A stretch of DNA of 35,926 nucleotides from an uncultured Acetatifactor sp. (GCA_934433135.1 CAKRZO010000030.1:1-35926); one strand, 5' to 3'; counted from the first letter of the stretch, positions 17,101 to 25,455 are shown. The notes: generated by a model from the sequence alone, not told the origin. Translations and numbers: made by a program.

Positions 17101-17951
17101 GGCGCACCCAGCTCCAGCAGACGATTCAGACGATTGTTTCGATTAATAATCCTGCGGTACAGATCATTCAAATCAGAGGTTGCAAAACGTCCTCCGTCCA
17201 ACTGTACCATAGGTCTTAAATCAGGCGGAATGACAGGAATGACATCCAGAATCATCCATTCCGGGCGGTTGCCGGACTCGCGGAAAGATTCGATGACTTC
17301 CAGTCTCTTGATAATCCGGGCACGCTTCTGTCCGGAGGAATCCTTAAGTCCCGCTTTCAGTTCAGCGGACTCTTTCTCAAGATCGATATCCTGCAGAAGT
17401 TTTTTAATGGATTCCGCACCCATACCGACTTTAAATTTATCCCCCCAGGTCTCTCTGGCATCCTGGTATTCCTTTTCCGAAAGGATTTGCTTATATTCCA
17501 GACTGGTCTCTCCTGCATCCAGCACAATATAAGATGCAAAGTAAAGCACCTTTTCCAGTACTCTGGGAGAAAGATCCAGAATCATACCCATACGGCTGGG
17601 AATCCCTTTGAAATACCAGATGTGGGAAACCGGTGCAGCCAATTCGATATGTCCCATACGTTCTCTTCGAACGCTGGACTTGGTAACTTCTACGCCGCAT
17701 CTGTCGCAGACAACACCTTTATATCGTATCTTCTTATATTTACCGCAATGACATTCCCAGTCTTTGCTGGGTCCGAAAATTCTTTCACAATACAGACCAT
17801 CTCTTTCCGGTTTCAATGTTCTGTAGTTGATTGTCTCAGGCTTTAATACTTCACCATGAGACCACTCCCGGATTTTCTCCGGGGAGGCCAGACCGATCTT
17901 AATCGAATCAAAAACCATAGGCTTTATTGTTTCATTTTTTGTTTCTGGCAT
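14121..17951 (-). CDS. rpoC: RNA polymerase beta' subunit with a long acidic C-terminal tail
   Basis: Largest catalytic subunit of RNA polymerase, 1276 residues from ATG 17951 (GGGAG 8 bases upstream; an in-frame GTG two codons earlier overlaps that site). Visible motifs: the zinc-binding CHCGKYK...CDRCG near residue 60-80, the active-site NADFDGDQMAVH, the bridge-helix and trigger-loop region (SGARGSNQQIKQLAGMRG; GEPGTQLTMRTFHSGG) and the second Cys cluster CRSHIGICAKCYG. After the usual C-terminal MDRYRNIK there are about 95 further residues with Glu/Asp/Thr/Ala dominating and only two lysines, ending ADEDAEE. Such a tail is not in the E. coli or B. subtilis protein. rpoC follows rpoB by 21 bases and ends at a terminator. 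Confidence 0.98.
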   Translation of the reverse strand: MPETKNETIKPMVFDSIKIGLASPEKIREWSHGEVLKPETINYRTLKPERDGLYCERIFGPSKDWECHCGKYKKIRYKGVVCDRCGVEVTKSSVRRERMGHIELAAPVSHIWYFKGIPSRMGMILDLSPRVLEKVLYFASYIVLDAGETSLEYKQILSEKEYQDARETWGDKFKVGMGAESIKKLLQDIDLEKESAELKAGLKDSSGQKRARIIKRLEVIESFRESGNRPEWMILDVIPVIPPDLRPMVQLDGGRFATSDLNDLYRRIINRNNRLNRLLELGAPDIIVRNEKRMLQEAVDALIDNGRRGRPVTGPGNRALKSLSDMLKGKSGRFRQNLLGKRVDYSGRSVIVVGPELKIYQCGLPKEMAIELFKPFVMKELVAKGISQNIKNAKKLVERWDDQVWDVLEEVIKEHPVMLNRAPTLHRLGIQAFEPILVGGKAIKLHPLVCTAFNADFDGDQMAVHLPLSVEAQAECRFLLLSPNNLLKPSDGGPVAVPSQDMVLGIYYLTQERPGALGEGKFFKSVNEAILAYENQACTLHSRITVRVTKKNAAGEEISGNVESTLGRFLFNEILPQDLGLVDRSIPENFLKLEVDFHVGKKGLKQILEKVINTHGAFKTAEVLDDVKAIGYKYSTRAAMTVSISDMTVPAKKKEMLEAAQATVDKIAMNFRRGLITEEERYRAVVETWNETDKELTDVLISGLDKYNNIFMMADSGARGSNQQIKQLAGMRGLMADTSGRTIELPIKSNFREGLDVLEYFMSAHGARKGMSDTALRTADSGYLTRRMVDVSQELIIREVDCCEGKAEIPGMYVKAFMDGKETIEGLKDRITGRFSCEDIKDRDGNLIVKRNHMITPARAAKILSTGVDSKGEPIEEVKIRTILTCRSHIGICAKCYGANMATGEAVQVGEAVGIIAAQSIGEPGTQLTMRTFHSGGVAGDDITQGLPRVEELFEARKPKGLAIIAEFGGKAEIRDTKKKREVVITNEATGENKTYLIPYGSRIKIVDGQILEAGDELTEGSVNPHDLLKIKGIRAVQDYMLREVQRVYRLQGVDIADKHIEVIVRQMLKKIRIENNGDSEFLPGILVDVLDFEDMNEELIAQGKQPAEGKQVMLGITKAALATNSFLSAASFQETTKVLTEAAIKGKVDPLVGLKENVIIGKPIPAGTGMDRYRNIKLSTEVEDVVDFDEDMYEDAEELPSEETAEENEGAQTAQETDSVQDAENTGATSEEADQEVTDKASDETATEDADEAGKADTESETEETTETADEDAEE

Positions 17952-17972
17952 GAATGGCACTCCCTTTCTTAA

Positions 17973-20900
17973 TTAGAATTCATCCTCATCATCGCTGCCG
18001 AAGTCGTCGCCCAGGCCATCGTCATCCAGACCATCGTCTATATAATCATCGTCCTCGTCATCTTCCGCGTTGACAAATTCTCCGCTCTCTTCGTCATATT
18101 CCTGCTTCTGATAGCCCATCTCGCCCAAGGAATTGCTGTCATAGTCATCATACTTACGGTTATCATCCTCATCCATTTCATAATGGTATTCACCGTCCGT
18201 ATATTCCACATTTTCAACAAATTCCACTTCTTCGCCGTTATTCAGCATTCTGACATCCAGTCCCAGCGCCTGCAGTTCCTTCAAAAGCACCTTGAACGAT
18301 TCCGGAATACCAGGTTCCGGAATATTGTCGCCCTTGATGATGGCTTCATAAGTCTTCACACGACCTACCACATCATCCGACTTCACGGTCAGAATCTCCT
18401 GCAGTGTATAGGATGCGCCGTATGCTTCCAGCGCCCAAACTTCCATTTCTCCGAAACGCTGTCCGCCGAACTGTGCTTTACCGCCCAATGGCTGCTGCGT
18501 TACCAAAGAGTACGGGCCTGTGGAACGGGCATGAATCTTATCGTCAACCAGATGGTGCAGTTTCAGATAATGCATGTGTCCGATCGTTACCGGGCTGTCA
18601 AAATATTCTCCGGTACGTCCGTCGCGAAGGCGCACTTTTCCGTCTCTTGATATCGGAACGCCCTTCCATACTTCTCTGTGGTCTCTGTTTTTATACAGAT
18701 AATCCATTACTTCGGGCAGCAGTTCTTCCTTATGCTTTGCTTCGAATTCTTCCCATTCCAGATTGACATAATCGTTGGCAAGTTCCAGCGTATCCATAAT
18801 GTCTTTTTCATTTGCGCCATCGAATACCGGTGTCGCCACATTGAATCCCAGCGCCTTGGCAGCCAGAGAAAGATGAATCTCCAGCACCTGTCCGATATTC
18901 ATACGGGAAGGCACACCCAGAGGATTCAGCACGATATCCAGAGGACGTCCGTTGGGCAGATAAGGCATATCCTCTACCGGAAGAACTCTGGAAACGACAC
19001 CCTTATTACCGTGACGGCCCGCCATCTTATCACCGACGGAAATCTTTCTCTTCTGTGCGATATAAATACGTACCGCCTGATTTACTCCCGGAGACAATTC
19101 ATCGCAGTTCTCTCTTGTGAAAACTTTGGCATCCACAATAATACCGTATTCTCCGTGAGGAACCTTTAAGGAAGTATCTCTGACTTCTCTTGCCTTTTCT
19201 CCGAAAATAGCACGCAGCAAACGCTCTTCCGCCGTCAGCTCCGTCTCTCCCTTCGGAGTAACCTTACCGACCAGAATATCTCCCGCACGTACTTCCGCAC
19301 CGATACGGATAATTCCTCTCTCATCCAGATCCTTCAGGGCATCATCACCAACACCCGGAACATCTCTGGTGATCTCTTCCGGTCCTAACTTGGTATCACG
19401 GGCTTCTGCTTCATACTCTTCAATATGAACAGAGGTATATACATCATTCATTACCAGTCTTTCGCTCAAAAGAACGGCATCCTCGTAGTTATAACCTTCC
19501 CAGGTCATAAATCCGATCAGAGGGTTCTTACCCAGTGCCAGTTCTCCGTCCTTCGTGGAAGGACCATCGGCGATTACCTGTCCGGCTGCAATACGGTCGC
19601 CCTTAAAGACGATCGGCTTCTGGTTATAACAGTTGGACTGGTTGCTTCTTGCGAATTTAGTCAGATGGAACTCTTCCTTCTCACCGTCATCGTAAGTGAC
19701 TTTTATCATATTGGAAGCGACATAATCAACCGTACCGTTTTTCTTTGCAATGACACAGACACCGGAGTCCACTGCGGTCTTAACTTCCATTCCGGTACCG
19801 ACTACCGGCGCTTCCGTGGTTAAAAGCGGAACGGCCTGACGCTGCATGTTGGATCCCATCAGGGCACGGTTCGCATCATCGTTCTGCAGGAAGGGAATCA
19901 GTGCGGTAGCCACAGAGAATACCATTCGGGGCGATACGTCCATATAATCAAACATCGCCTTCGGATATTCCTGGGTCTCGTCTCTGTAACGGCCGGATAC
20001 ACTGTTACGGATAAAGTGTCCTTCCGCATCCAGCGCTTCGTTCGCCTGTGCTACATGATAATTATCTTCCTCGTCCGCCGTCATATAAACAACTTCGTCG
20101 GTAACACGGGGATTTTTCGGGTCGGTCTTATCAATCTTACGATAAGGAGCCTCTACGAAACCGTATTCATTAATTCTGGCATAACTTGCCAGAGAGTTGA
20201 TCAATCCGATGTTAGGACCTTCGGGAGTCTCAATAGGACACATTCTTCCGTAATGGGAATAATGTACGTCGCGGACTTCGAATCCGGCTCTGTCACGGGA
20301 CAGACCGCCGGGACCCAATGCAGACAGACGTCTCTTATGCGTCAATTCACCCAGAGGGTTATTCTGATCCATAAACTGGGACAGCTGGGAAGATCCGAAG
20401 AACTCCTTGATCGCTGCCGTTACCGGTTTGATATTGATCAGTCCCTGGGGAGAAATATCTTCCGCATCATGCGTGGTCATACGTTCTCTGACAACCCTTT
20501 CCATTCTGGAAAGTCCGATACGATACTGGTTCTGCAAAAGTTCACCTACCGCACGAATACGTCTGTTGCCCAGATGGTCGATATCGTCATCATTTCCAAG
20601 GCCATACTCCAGATGAATATTATAGTTAATGGATGCCAGAATATCTTCCTTTGTGATGTGCTTCGGCACTAATTCATGCACATTCTTGCGGATCGCTTCC
20701 GCCAGTTTTTCTTCATCATCCCCGAATTCTTTCAGGATACCCTCCAGGGCAGGATAATATACCAGTTCATGAATACCGAAATCTTTCGGATTACAATTTA
20801 CAAAGCTGGTAAGATCCACCATCATATTGGAAAGAACCTTAACCACTCTTTCCTCTGTCTGGATATAGACACAGGGAACGGCTGCATTCTGAATCTTATC

Positions 20901-21857
20901 GGCCAGTTCAATATCGACCTTGGCTCCTGCCTCGGCCAGGATTTCACCTGTGGACGGATCAATGACATCCGCTGCAAGAATCTGGTTCCGGATTCGGTTC
21001 TTCAGAGCCAGCTTCTTATTGAATTTATATCTTCCGACTTTAGCCAAATCATATCTGCGGGGGTCAAAAAACATGGCATTAATCAGACTTTCAGCACTTT
21101 CAACGCTTAAAGGCTCACCCGGACGGATCTTTTTATATAACTCTAACAGACCCTCCTGATAATCTTCAGCAGTGTCTTTGGAAAAGCTTGCTTCTATCTT
21201 CGGTTCGTCACCAAACAGTTCCCGAATCTCATCGTTGGTCCCGATTCCCAACGCACGGATCAATACGGTAATCGGTACTTTTCTTGTCCGATCCACACGC
21301 ACATAGAAGACATCGTTGGAATCTGTTTCATATTCCAGCCATGCACCTCTGTTGGGAATTACGGTACAGGAATATAACTTTTTACCGATTTTATCATGGC
21401 CGATCGCATAGTAAATGCCGGGCGAACGAACCAGCTGACTTACGATAACACGCTCCGCTCCGTTAATTACAAAAGTACCGGTATCTGTCATCAGAGGGAG
21501 ATCTCCCATGAAAATCTCATGTTCGCTGATTTCTTCCTTTTCTTTATTATAAAGACGAACCCTTACCTTAAGAGGCGCAGCATAATTGGCATCTCTTTCT
21601 TTACACTCTTCAATAGAATACTTACGTTCATTCTTGCATAATTCAAAGCCTACGAATTCCAGACTTAAAGAGCCGCTGTAGTCCGCAATCGGTGAGATGT
21701 CATCAAATACTTCTTTCAAACCCTCATCTAAAAACCACTGATAGGAGTCCTTCTGAACCTCAATCAGATTGGGCATCTCTAAAACCTCTTTTTGTCTTGA
21801 ATAACTCATACGCATATTCTTTGTATTAGCAATAGGACGTATTCTGTTCTTTTCCAT
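17973..21857 (-). CDS. rpoB: RNA polymerase beta subunit with acidic C-terminal tail
   Basis: Catalytic beta subunit, 1294 residues. The rifampicin region reads SQLSQFMDQNNPLGELTHKR followed by RLSALGPGGL, with the Asp, His and Ser positions that mutate to resistance all wild type. Later motifs include GYNYEDAVLLSERL, KMAGRHGNKG and GGKAQFGGQRFGEMEVWALEAYG. After the conserved end near LDVRMLNNG, about 86 extra residues follow that are rich in Asp/Glu/Tyr/Gly and finish GSDDEDEF. The ATG has GGGGTGA upstream. The gene has its own promoter in the rplL-rpoB gap and is cotranscribed with rpoC. Confidence 0.98.
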   Translation of the reverse strand: MEKNRIRPIANTKNMRMSYSRQKEVLEMPNLIEVQKDSYQWFLDEGLKEVFDDISPIADYSGSLSLEFVGFELCKNERKYSIEECKERDANYAAPLKVRVRLYNKEKEEISEHEIFMGDLPLMTDTGTFVINGAERVIVSQLVRSPGIYYAIGHDKIGKKLYSCTVIPNRGAWLEYETDSNDVFYVRVDRTRKVPITVLIRALGIGTNDEIRELFGDEPKIEASFSKDTAEDYQEGLLELYKKIRPGEPLSVESAESLINAMFFDPRRYDLAKVGRYKFNKKLALKNRIRNQILAADVIDPSTGEILAEAGAKVDIELADKIQNAAVPCVYIQTEERVVKVLSNMMVDLTSFVNCNPKDFGIHELVYYPALEGILKEFGDDEEKLAEAIRKNVHELVPKHITKEDILASINYNIHLEYGLGNDDDIDHLGNRRIRAVGELLQNQYRIGLSRMERVVRERMTTHDAEDISPQGLINIKPVTAAIKEFFGSSQLSQFMDQNNPLGELTHKRRLSALGPGGLSRDRAGFEVRDVHYSHYGRMCPIETPEGPNIGLINSLASYARINEYGFVEAPYRKIDKTDPKNPRVTDEVVYMTADEEDNYHVAQANEALDAEGHFIRNSVSGRYRDETQEYPKAMFDYMDVSPRMVFSVATALIPFLQNDDANRALMGSNMQRQAVPLLTTEAPVVGTGMEVKTAVDSGVCVIAKKNGTVDYVASNMIKVTYDDGEKEEFHLTKFARSNQSNCYNQKPIVFKGDRIAAGQVIADGPSTKDGELALGKNPLIGFMTWEGYNYEDAVLLSERLVMNDVYTSVHIEEYEAEARDTKLGPEEITRDVPGVGDDALKDLDERGIIRIGAEVRAGDILVGKVTPKGETELTAEERLLRAIFGEKAREVRDTSLKVPHGEYGIIVDAKVFTRENCDELSPGVNQAVRIYIAQKRKISVGDKMAGRHGNKGVVSRVLPVEDMPYLPNGRPLDIVLNPLGVPSRMNIGQVLEIHLSLAAKALGFNVATPVFDGANEKDIMDTLELANDYVNLEWEEFEAKHKEELLPEVMDYLYKNRDHREVWKGVPISRDGKVRLRDGRTGEYFDSPVTIGHMHYLKLHHLVDDKIHARSTGPYSLVTQQPLGGKAQFGGQRFGEMEVWALEAYGASYTLQEILTVKSDDVVGRVKTYEAIIKGDNIPEPGIPESFKVLLKELQALGLDVRMLNNGEEVEFVENVEYTDGEYHYEMDEDDNRKYDDYDSNSLGEMGYQKQEYDEESGEFVNAEDDEDDDYIDDGLDDDGLGDDFGSDDEDEF

Positions 21858-21920
21858 TGACGTTTCACCCCGTTCTTTCTGATTTGAACTCTATTTGTGC
21901 CGGCGAATAAGTATACCTTT

Positions 21921-21968
21921 GCACAATAGTGCATCATCCATATTACCACAATTCGGAATTTGAGTCAA
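21921..21968 (-). promoter_or_regulatory. rpoBC promoter with a small dyad at the start site
   Basis: On the minus strand TTGACT (21968-21963), a 17-bp spacer and TATAAT-like TAATAT (21945-21940). Transcription should start near 21933, immediately at a 4+4 bp hairpin GCAC/GTGC (21921-21932) that would form the very 5' end of the mRNA. Confidence 0.85.
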
Positions 21969-21997
21969 GCAATTTTTTTCTTACCGCCGAAAAACCA

Positions 21998-22066
21998 GTA
22001 ACAGCTCAGACAGATTTTCATGCAAGCATGAAATCTGCCCACAAGAATGCTTGTCTGAACTGTTAC
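21998..22066 (-). promoter_or_regulatory. Branched RNA structure in the rplL-rpoB intergenic region
   Basis: An outer stem pairs 21998-22012 with 22052-22066. On the minus strand all 15 pairs form (one G-U); on the plus strand there is a mismatch, which points to function in the minus-strand transcript. Inside is a second hairpin of about 10 bp (22013-22035) and a competing 5-bp hairpin (22041-22054) that shares bases with the outer stem. A TGGTTTTT run follows on the minus strand, so it may act as a leaky terminator before the rpoB promoter. Confidence 0.55.
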
Positions 22067-22070
22067 AAAT

Positions 22071-22111
22071 AAAAAGAGCCCGGAACCCATGTCTTCACGG
22101 ATTCCGAACTC
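22071..22111 (-). terminator. Intrinsic terminator of rplJL
   Basis: Arms 22076-22088 and 22099-22111 form 13 bp on the minus strand, three of them G-U, followed by T5 (22075-22071). The wobble pairs make it a good terminator only in the rplL direction. Confidence 0.8.
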
Positions 22112-22137
22112 CTTCTCTTCTGTATCTTTGAAAAAAC

Positions 22138-22509
22138 TTATTTCAGAGTAACCTTTGCTCCGACTTCTTCCAGTTTCTTCTTGATTTCTTCAGCTTCTTC
22201 CTTAGAAGCGCCTTCCTTCAGAGCCTTAGGAGCGTTGTCAACCAGATCCTTTGCTTCCTTCAGTCCAAGTCCGGTGATCTCACGAACAACCTTGATAACC
22301 TTAACCTTCTCGGAACCGATCTCGGTCAGTTCAACGTCGAACTCGGTCTTCTCTTCTACTTCTGCTGCAGGACCAGCTGCTGCAACTACAACACCTGCTG
22401 CTGCAGATACGCCGAATTCTTCTTCACAAGCTTTTACCAGTTCATTTAATTCCAGTACGGACATCTCTTTGATTGCATCAATAAATTCCTGCGTGGTTAA
22501 TTTAGCCAT
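22138..22509 (-). CDS. rplL: 50S ribosomal protein L7/L12
   Basis: Flexible stalk protein that recruits translation GTPases, 123 residues. N-terminal dimerisation region to about residue 30, an Ala/Gly/Val-rich hinge (AAAGVVVAAAGPAAE) and the globular C-terminal domain with KVIKVVREITGLGLKEAK and EEIKKKLEEVGAKVTLK. It follows rplJ by 78 bases and ends at the terminator at 22071-22111. Confidence 0.98.
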   Translation of the reverse strand: MAKLTTQEFIDAIKEMSVLELNELVKACEEEFGVSAAAGVVVAAAGPAAEVEEKTEFDVELTEIGSEKVKVIKVVREITGLGLKEAKDLVDNAPKALKEGASKEEAEEIKKKLEEVGAKVTLK

Positions 22510-22587
22510 TTTAATTTCCTCCGTTTTTCATTCTGTTTTGATTTTCGTTTTACAACTTAAAAATTGAAATTTTAGATTTAATTTTTA

Positions 22588-23109
22588 TTATGCTTCTGTT
22601 GCTTCCGCTGCTTCCTGAGCCGGCTCGCCGTCCTTTTCCGCAATCTGCTTCAAAACGCGTGCAAAATTGGTAACAGGAGACTGCATGCTTCCCAGCAATC
22701 TGGAAAGGAGAACCTCTCTGGAAGGAATCTCTGCGACCTTAGCAATTCCTGCTGCATCGTATACAGTACCTTCTACAACACCGGCCTTTACCTGAAGCTT
22801 ATCTGCTTTCTTCGCAAACTCAGCCAGTACTCTTGCAGGTGCTGTTGCATCTGTTGTAGAATATGCCATTGCGCTAGGGCCCTCAAGATAAGGTGCAAGA
22901 CCTTCAAAATCCGTTCCCTTGAAAGCAAAGTTCATCATGGTATTCTTGTAAACCTTGTAAGAGATTCCTGCTTCACGAAGATTCTTACGAAGCTGTGTAT
23001 CCTGTTCTACAGTCAGTCCACGGTAATCAACCAGAACAACGCTGACTGCGTCCTTAATACCGGCGGAGATCTCTTCTACCACAGGCTTCTTCAACTCGAT
23101 CTTTGCCAT
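22588..23109 (-). CDS. rplJ: 50S ribosomal protein L10
   Basis: Stalk-base protein that anchors L7/L12 dimers to 23S rRNA, 173 residues. It has the conserved VVLVDYRGLTV and a KNTMMNFA stretch, and a C-terminal helix region after RVLKQIAEKD that binds L7/L12. The ATG has GGAGG upstream. It is preceded by the L10 leader that normally binds the L10-L12 complex to limit expression. Confidence 0.97.
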   Translation of the reverse strand: MAKIELKKPVVEEISAGIKDAVSVVLVDYRGLTVEQDTQLRKNLREAGISYKVYKNTMMNFAFKGTDFEGLAPYLEGPSAMAYSTTDATAPARVLAEFAKKADKLQVKAGVVEGTVYDAAGIAKVAEIPSREVLLSRLLGSMQSPVTNFARVLKQIAEKDGEPAQEAAEATEA

Positions 23110-23289
23110 TTTTCTACCTCCTTATAATTATTCATGCCGAAAGGAGTCCACAAAAAAATCTATAAAAAAATCTCTCTGAAGACAGAGAGAAACCTTTACT
23201 GACTCGGTAAACTCATCTCCTCGGTAGGACTTACACCCGTAACACCCTGTGCACGAATACCTACTGTCTTCGGCGTGGTTTTTATAACC
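23110..23289 (-). ncRNA. L10 leader (ribosomal protein autoregulatory RNA)
   Basis: The leader between the rplJ promoter and rplJ carries the conserved block GCCGAAGACAGTAGGT (minus strand, about 23257-23272) typical of the L10 leader described in Bacillota (RF00557). Its partner strand CCTACCGAGGAGATGAG lies near 23212-23228. It is followed by an intrinsic terminator hairpin, so regulation by premature termination on binding of L10(L12)4 is expected. This region, with the promoter, fills most of the gap between rplA and rplJ. Confidence 0.85.
23164..23190 (-). terminator. Attenuator hairpin at the end of the L10 leader
   Basis: A perfect 8-bp stem (23171-23178 with 23183-23190, 4-base loop) followed on the minus strand by T7 (23170-23164). 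It lies 55 bases upstream of rplJ and is the likely decision point for leader control. Confidence 0.85.
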
Positions 23290-23295
23290 TTTGAT

Positions 23296-23324
23296 ACTAT
23301 ACCACACCGGGAAAGGTTTGTCAA
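23296..23324 (-). promoter_or_regulatory. rplJL promoter
   Basis: On the minus strand TTGACA (23324-23319), a 17-bp spacer and TATAGT (23301-23296). The start is expected near 23289. Confidence 0.9.
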
Positions 23325-23343
23325 TCCCGGTATTTTTGTTTTT

Positions 23344-23385
23344 CAGGATAAACCTGCAAGCTTTCGGCTTTATAGGTTTATCCTG
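23344..23385 (-). terminator. Strong hairpin after rplA, lacking a T-run
   Basis: A perfect 12-bp outer stem (23344-23355 with 23374-23385) encloses an inner AAGC/GCTT helix. It begins 26 bases after the rplA stop. No T-tract follows on the minus strand, so it is not a textbook terminator; it may be an RNase processing or mRNA-stabilising site, or an inefficient terminator. Confidence 0.5.
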
Positions 23386-23411
23386 TCAACTTTTCTTAAC
23401 AGCTCATAAGC

Positions 23412-24101
23412 TTAGTACTTCGCAACGCTTACCTTAACGCCCGGGCCCATGGTGCTTGTCAGGGTAATGCTCTTTAAATACTGACCTTTTAATGCACTGG
23501 GTCTTGCCTTAACAATCGCATCCATTAATGCATTGAAGTTATCCTGTAAAGCTTCTTCCGTGAAGGAAGCCTTTCCTACCGGAACATGCACAATGTTGGT
23601 CTTGTCAAGTCTGTACTCAATCTTACCGGCTTTGATATCATTGATTGCTTTGGTAACATCCATCGTAACAGTACCTGCCTTAGGGTTAGGCATTAATCCT
23701 TTCGGTCCGAGTACTTTACCAAGACGTCCTACAACACCCATCATATCCGGAGTTGCAACAACCACGTCAAATTCCAGCCAGCCGTCTTTCTGGATCTTCG
23801 GAATCAGCTCTTCACCGCCGACATAATCTGCGCCTGCTGCTTCTGCCTCTGCAACCTTATCGCCCTTTGCGAAAACCAGTACTCTTACCGTCTTACCGGT
23901 TCCGCGAGGAAGAACTACCGCGCCTCTGATCTGCTGTTCTGCATGACGTCCGTCACAGCCGGTTCTGATGTGTGCTTCAATTGTCTCGTCAAACTTGGCA
24001 ACTGCAGTCTTTTTTACCAGTGCAATTGCATCGGCAGGCTCATAAAAAGTTGCTCTGTCAATCAGCTTTGCAGCCTCTGTATATTTCTTACCATGTTTCA
24101 T
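23412..24101 (-). CDS. rplA: 50S ribosomal protein L1
   Basis: L1-stalk protein that helps release deacylated tRNA, 229 residues. Conserved features include GTGKTVRVLVFAKGD, the hinge region MMGVVGRLGKVLGPKGLMPN and PKAGTVT. The ATG at 24101 is chosen because GGAGG lies directly upstream and the protein then begins MKHGKKYTEA as usual; an upstream in-frame start adds 15 unconserved residues that span the ribosome binding site. It follows rplK by 55 bases. Confidence 0.97.
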   Translation of the reverse strand: MKHGKKYTEAAKLIDRATFYEPADAIALVKKTAVAKFDETIEAHIRTGCDGRHAEQQIRGAVVLPRGTGKTVRVLVFAKGDKVAEAEAAGADYVGGEELIPKIQKDGWLEFDVVVATPDMMGVVGRLGKVLGPKGLMPNPKAGTVTMDVTKAINDIKAGKIEYRLDKTNIVHVPVGKASFTEEALQDNFNALMDAIVKARPSALKGQYLKSITLTSTMGPGVKVSVAKY

Positions 24102-24156
24102 GTTTTTACCTCCTAGGTTCCAACGACAACTCAAATTGTCTCCCAACTTATTTTTC

Positions 24157-24582
24157 TTATTCCTCTACAACAATACCCATGCTTCTGGCTGTACCGGCGA
24201 TCATGCTCATAGCAGCTTCTACGCTTGCGGCATTCAAATCCGGCATTTTTAATTCAGCGATTTCCTGCAGTTTTGCTTTGGAAATCGTAGCGACCTTCGT
24301 CTTGTTCGGAACTGCGGAACCGGATTTTAAGTTGCATGCCTTCTTCAGAAGTACTGCTGCAGGCGGAGTCTTGGTAATAAAACTGAAACTTCTGTCTGCA
24401 TATACCGTGATAACAACAGGGATGATCACATCTCCCTTATCAGCTGTTCTGGCATTGAACTGTTTCGTAAATTCAACGATGTTAACGCCATGCTGTCCGA
24501 GTGCAGGACCTACTGGCGGAGCCGGTGTTGCTTTGCCGGCAGGAATCTGTAACTTAATATAACCTGTAACTTTCTTTGCCAT
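24157..24582 (-). CDS. rplK: 50S ribosomal protein L11
   Basis: GTPase-centre protein of 141 residues, standard length. N-terminal IKLQIPAGKATPAPPVGPAL is the thiostrepton-site proline-rich segment, and the C-terminal domain ends EAAMSMIAGTARSMGIVVEE. The ATG follows GGAGGTGCC. It is followed by rplA and preceded by nusG in the usual order. Confidence 0.98.
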   Translation of the reverse strand: MAKKVTGYIKLQIPAGKATPAPPVGPALGQHGVNIVEFTKQFNARTADKGDVIIPVVITVYADRSFSFITKTPPAAVLLKKACNLKSGSAVPNKTKVATISKAKLQEIAELKMPDLNAASVEAAMSMIAGTARSMGIVVEE

Positions 24583-24678
24583 TATGGCACCTCCTATAAT
24601 GTGGTAATTCGGCGCAGGTATGAAACTCTGCTCCCACTTGCTGCCTATATTTTAACCCCGTAAAGCAGGGAAAAAATA

Positions 24679-25203
24679 TCATTCTCTTACTTTTCTTACT
24701 TCTGCGAAATCAATTTCAACAGGCGTCTCTCTTCCGAACAGCTCTACACTGATAGTAGCAGTCTGCTTGCTGTAATCAATCTTGGAAACCTTGCCAACAG
24801 TATCCTTCCAGACACCGCCTACAACAGCAACATAGTCTCCTTCTTCAAAATCAATCGAGATACTCTCTGCTTTAATTCCAAGAGGCTTCATTTCAGCTTC
24901 CGTAAGAGGGATCGGTTTACTTCCCGGCCCCACAAATCCGGTCACGCCGCGGGTATTGCGGACAACGTACCAGGTGTCATCATTCATTTCCATATTGAGA
25001 AGCACATAACCGGGGAAAAGTTTTCTCTGAACCGTTCTCTTGGTTCCGTTCTTCACTTCCACTACATCCTCCAACGGCACTCTTACTTCCAGTATCTGTT
25101 CCGCAAGGTGTTTGTTATTCTCAATGGTCTTCTCAATATTGGCCTTGACCTTATTCTCATACCCGGAATAAGTATGCACTACATACCATTTTGCCTCTGC
25201 CAT
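24679..25203 (-). CDS. nusG: Transcription elongation/termination factor NusG
   Basis: NusG of 174 residues. The NGN domain begins AKWYVVHTYSGYENKVK and includes FPGYVLL and TRGVTGFVG, which contact RNA polymerase. The C-terminal KOW domain begins FEEGDYVAVVGGVWKDTVGKV and binds S10 or Rho in other species. The KOW core is slightly unusual in having GGVWKDT in place of the common GPFxxF. It lies 16 bases after secE. Confidence 0.96.
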   Translation of the reverse strand: MAEAKWYVVHTYSGYENKVKANIEKTIENNKHLAEQILEVRVPLEDVVEVKNGTKRTVQRKLFPGYVLLNMEMNDDTWYVVRNTRGVTGFVGPGSKPIPLTEAEMKPLGIKAESISIDFEEGDYVAVVGGVWKDTVGKVSKIDYSKQTATISVELFGRETPVEIDFAEVRKVRE

Positions 25204-25219
25204 GCCATTGCTCCCCGTT

Positions 25220-25426
25220 CTAAATAGATGTTAAGAAATTCACGCCGTACTGAATCAAAAGATCCAATACCGCAATGATGACTCCTACAACAATTGAAAT
25301 CGCAACAACCGCAACAGACTGCTTCAGCAGATCTTTTCTGTCCGGCCATGTAATCTTTTTAAACTCAGCCTTCACGCCCTTAAAAAATTTGGGTTTTGCT
25401 GCAGTCTTTTCCGTGGAATCTCCCAT
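25220..25426 (-). CDS. secE: Preprotein translocase subunit SecE
   Basis: Small single-span subunit of SecYEG, 68 residues. The amphipathic FFKGVKAEFKKITWPDRKDL region precedes one membrane helix (about residues 38-60). The ATG at 25426 is placed by AAGGAG six bases upstream; a longer in-frame extension would run back into the rpmG end. Sits between rpmG and nusG as in most Bacillota. Confidence 0.96.
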   Translation of the reverse strand: MGDSTEKTAAKPKFFKGVKAEFKKITWPDRKDLLKQSVAVVAISIVVGVIIAVLDLLIQYGVNFLTSI

Positions 25427-25455
25427 AATTAACTCCTTCTCTTTCCGAGCAGCAT

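Noticed and set aside
20280..20420. Rifampicin-resistance mutation in rpoB
   Set aside because: The Asp, His and Ser hot-spot residues in the rifampicin region are all wild type.
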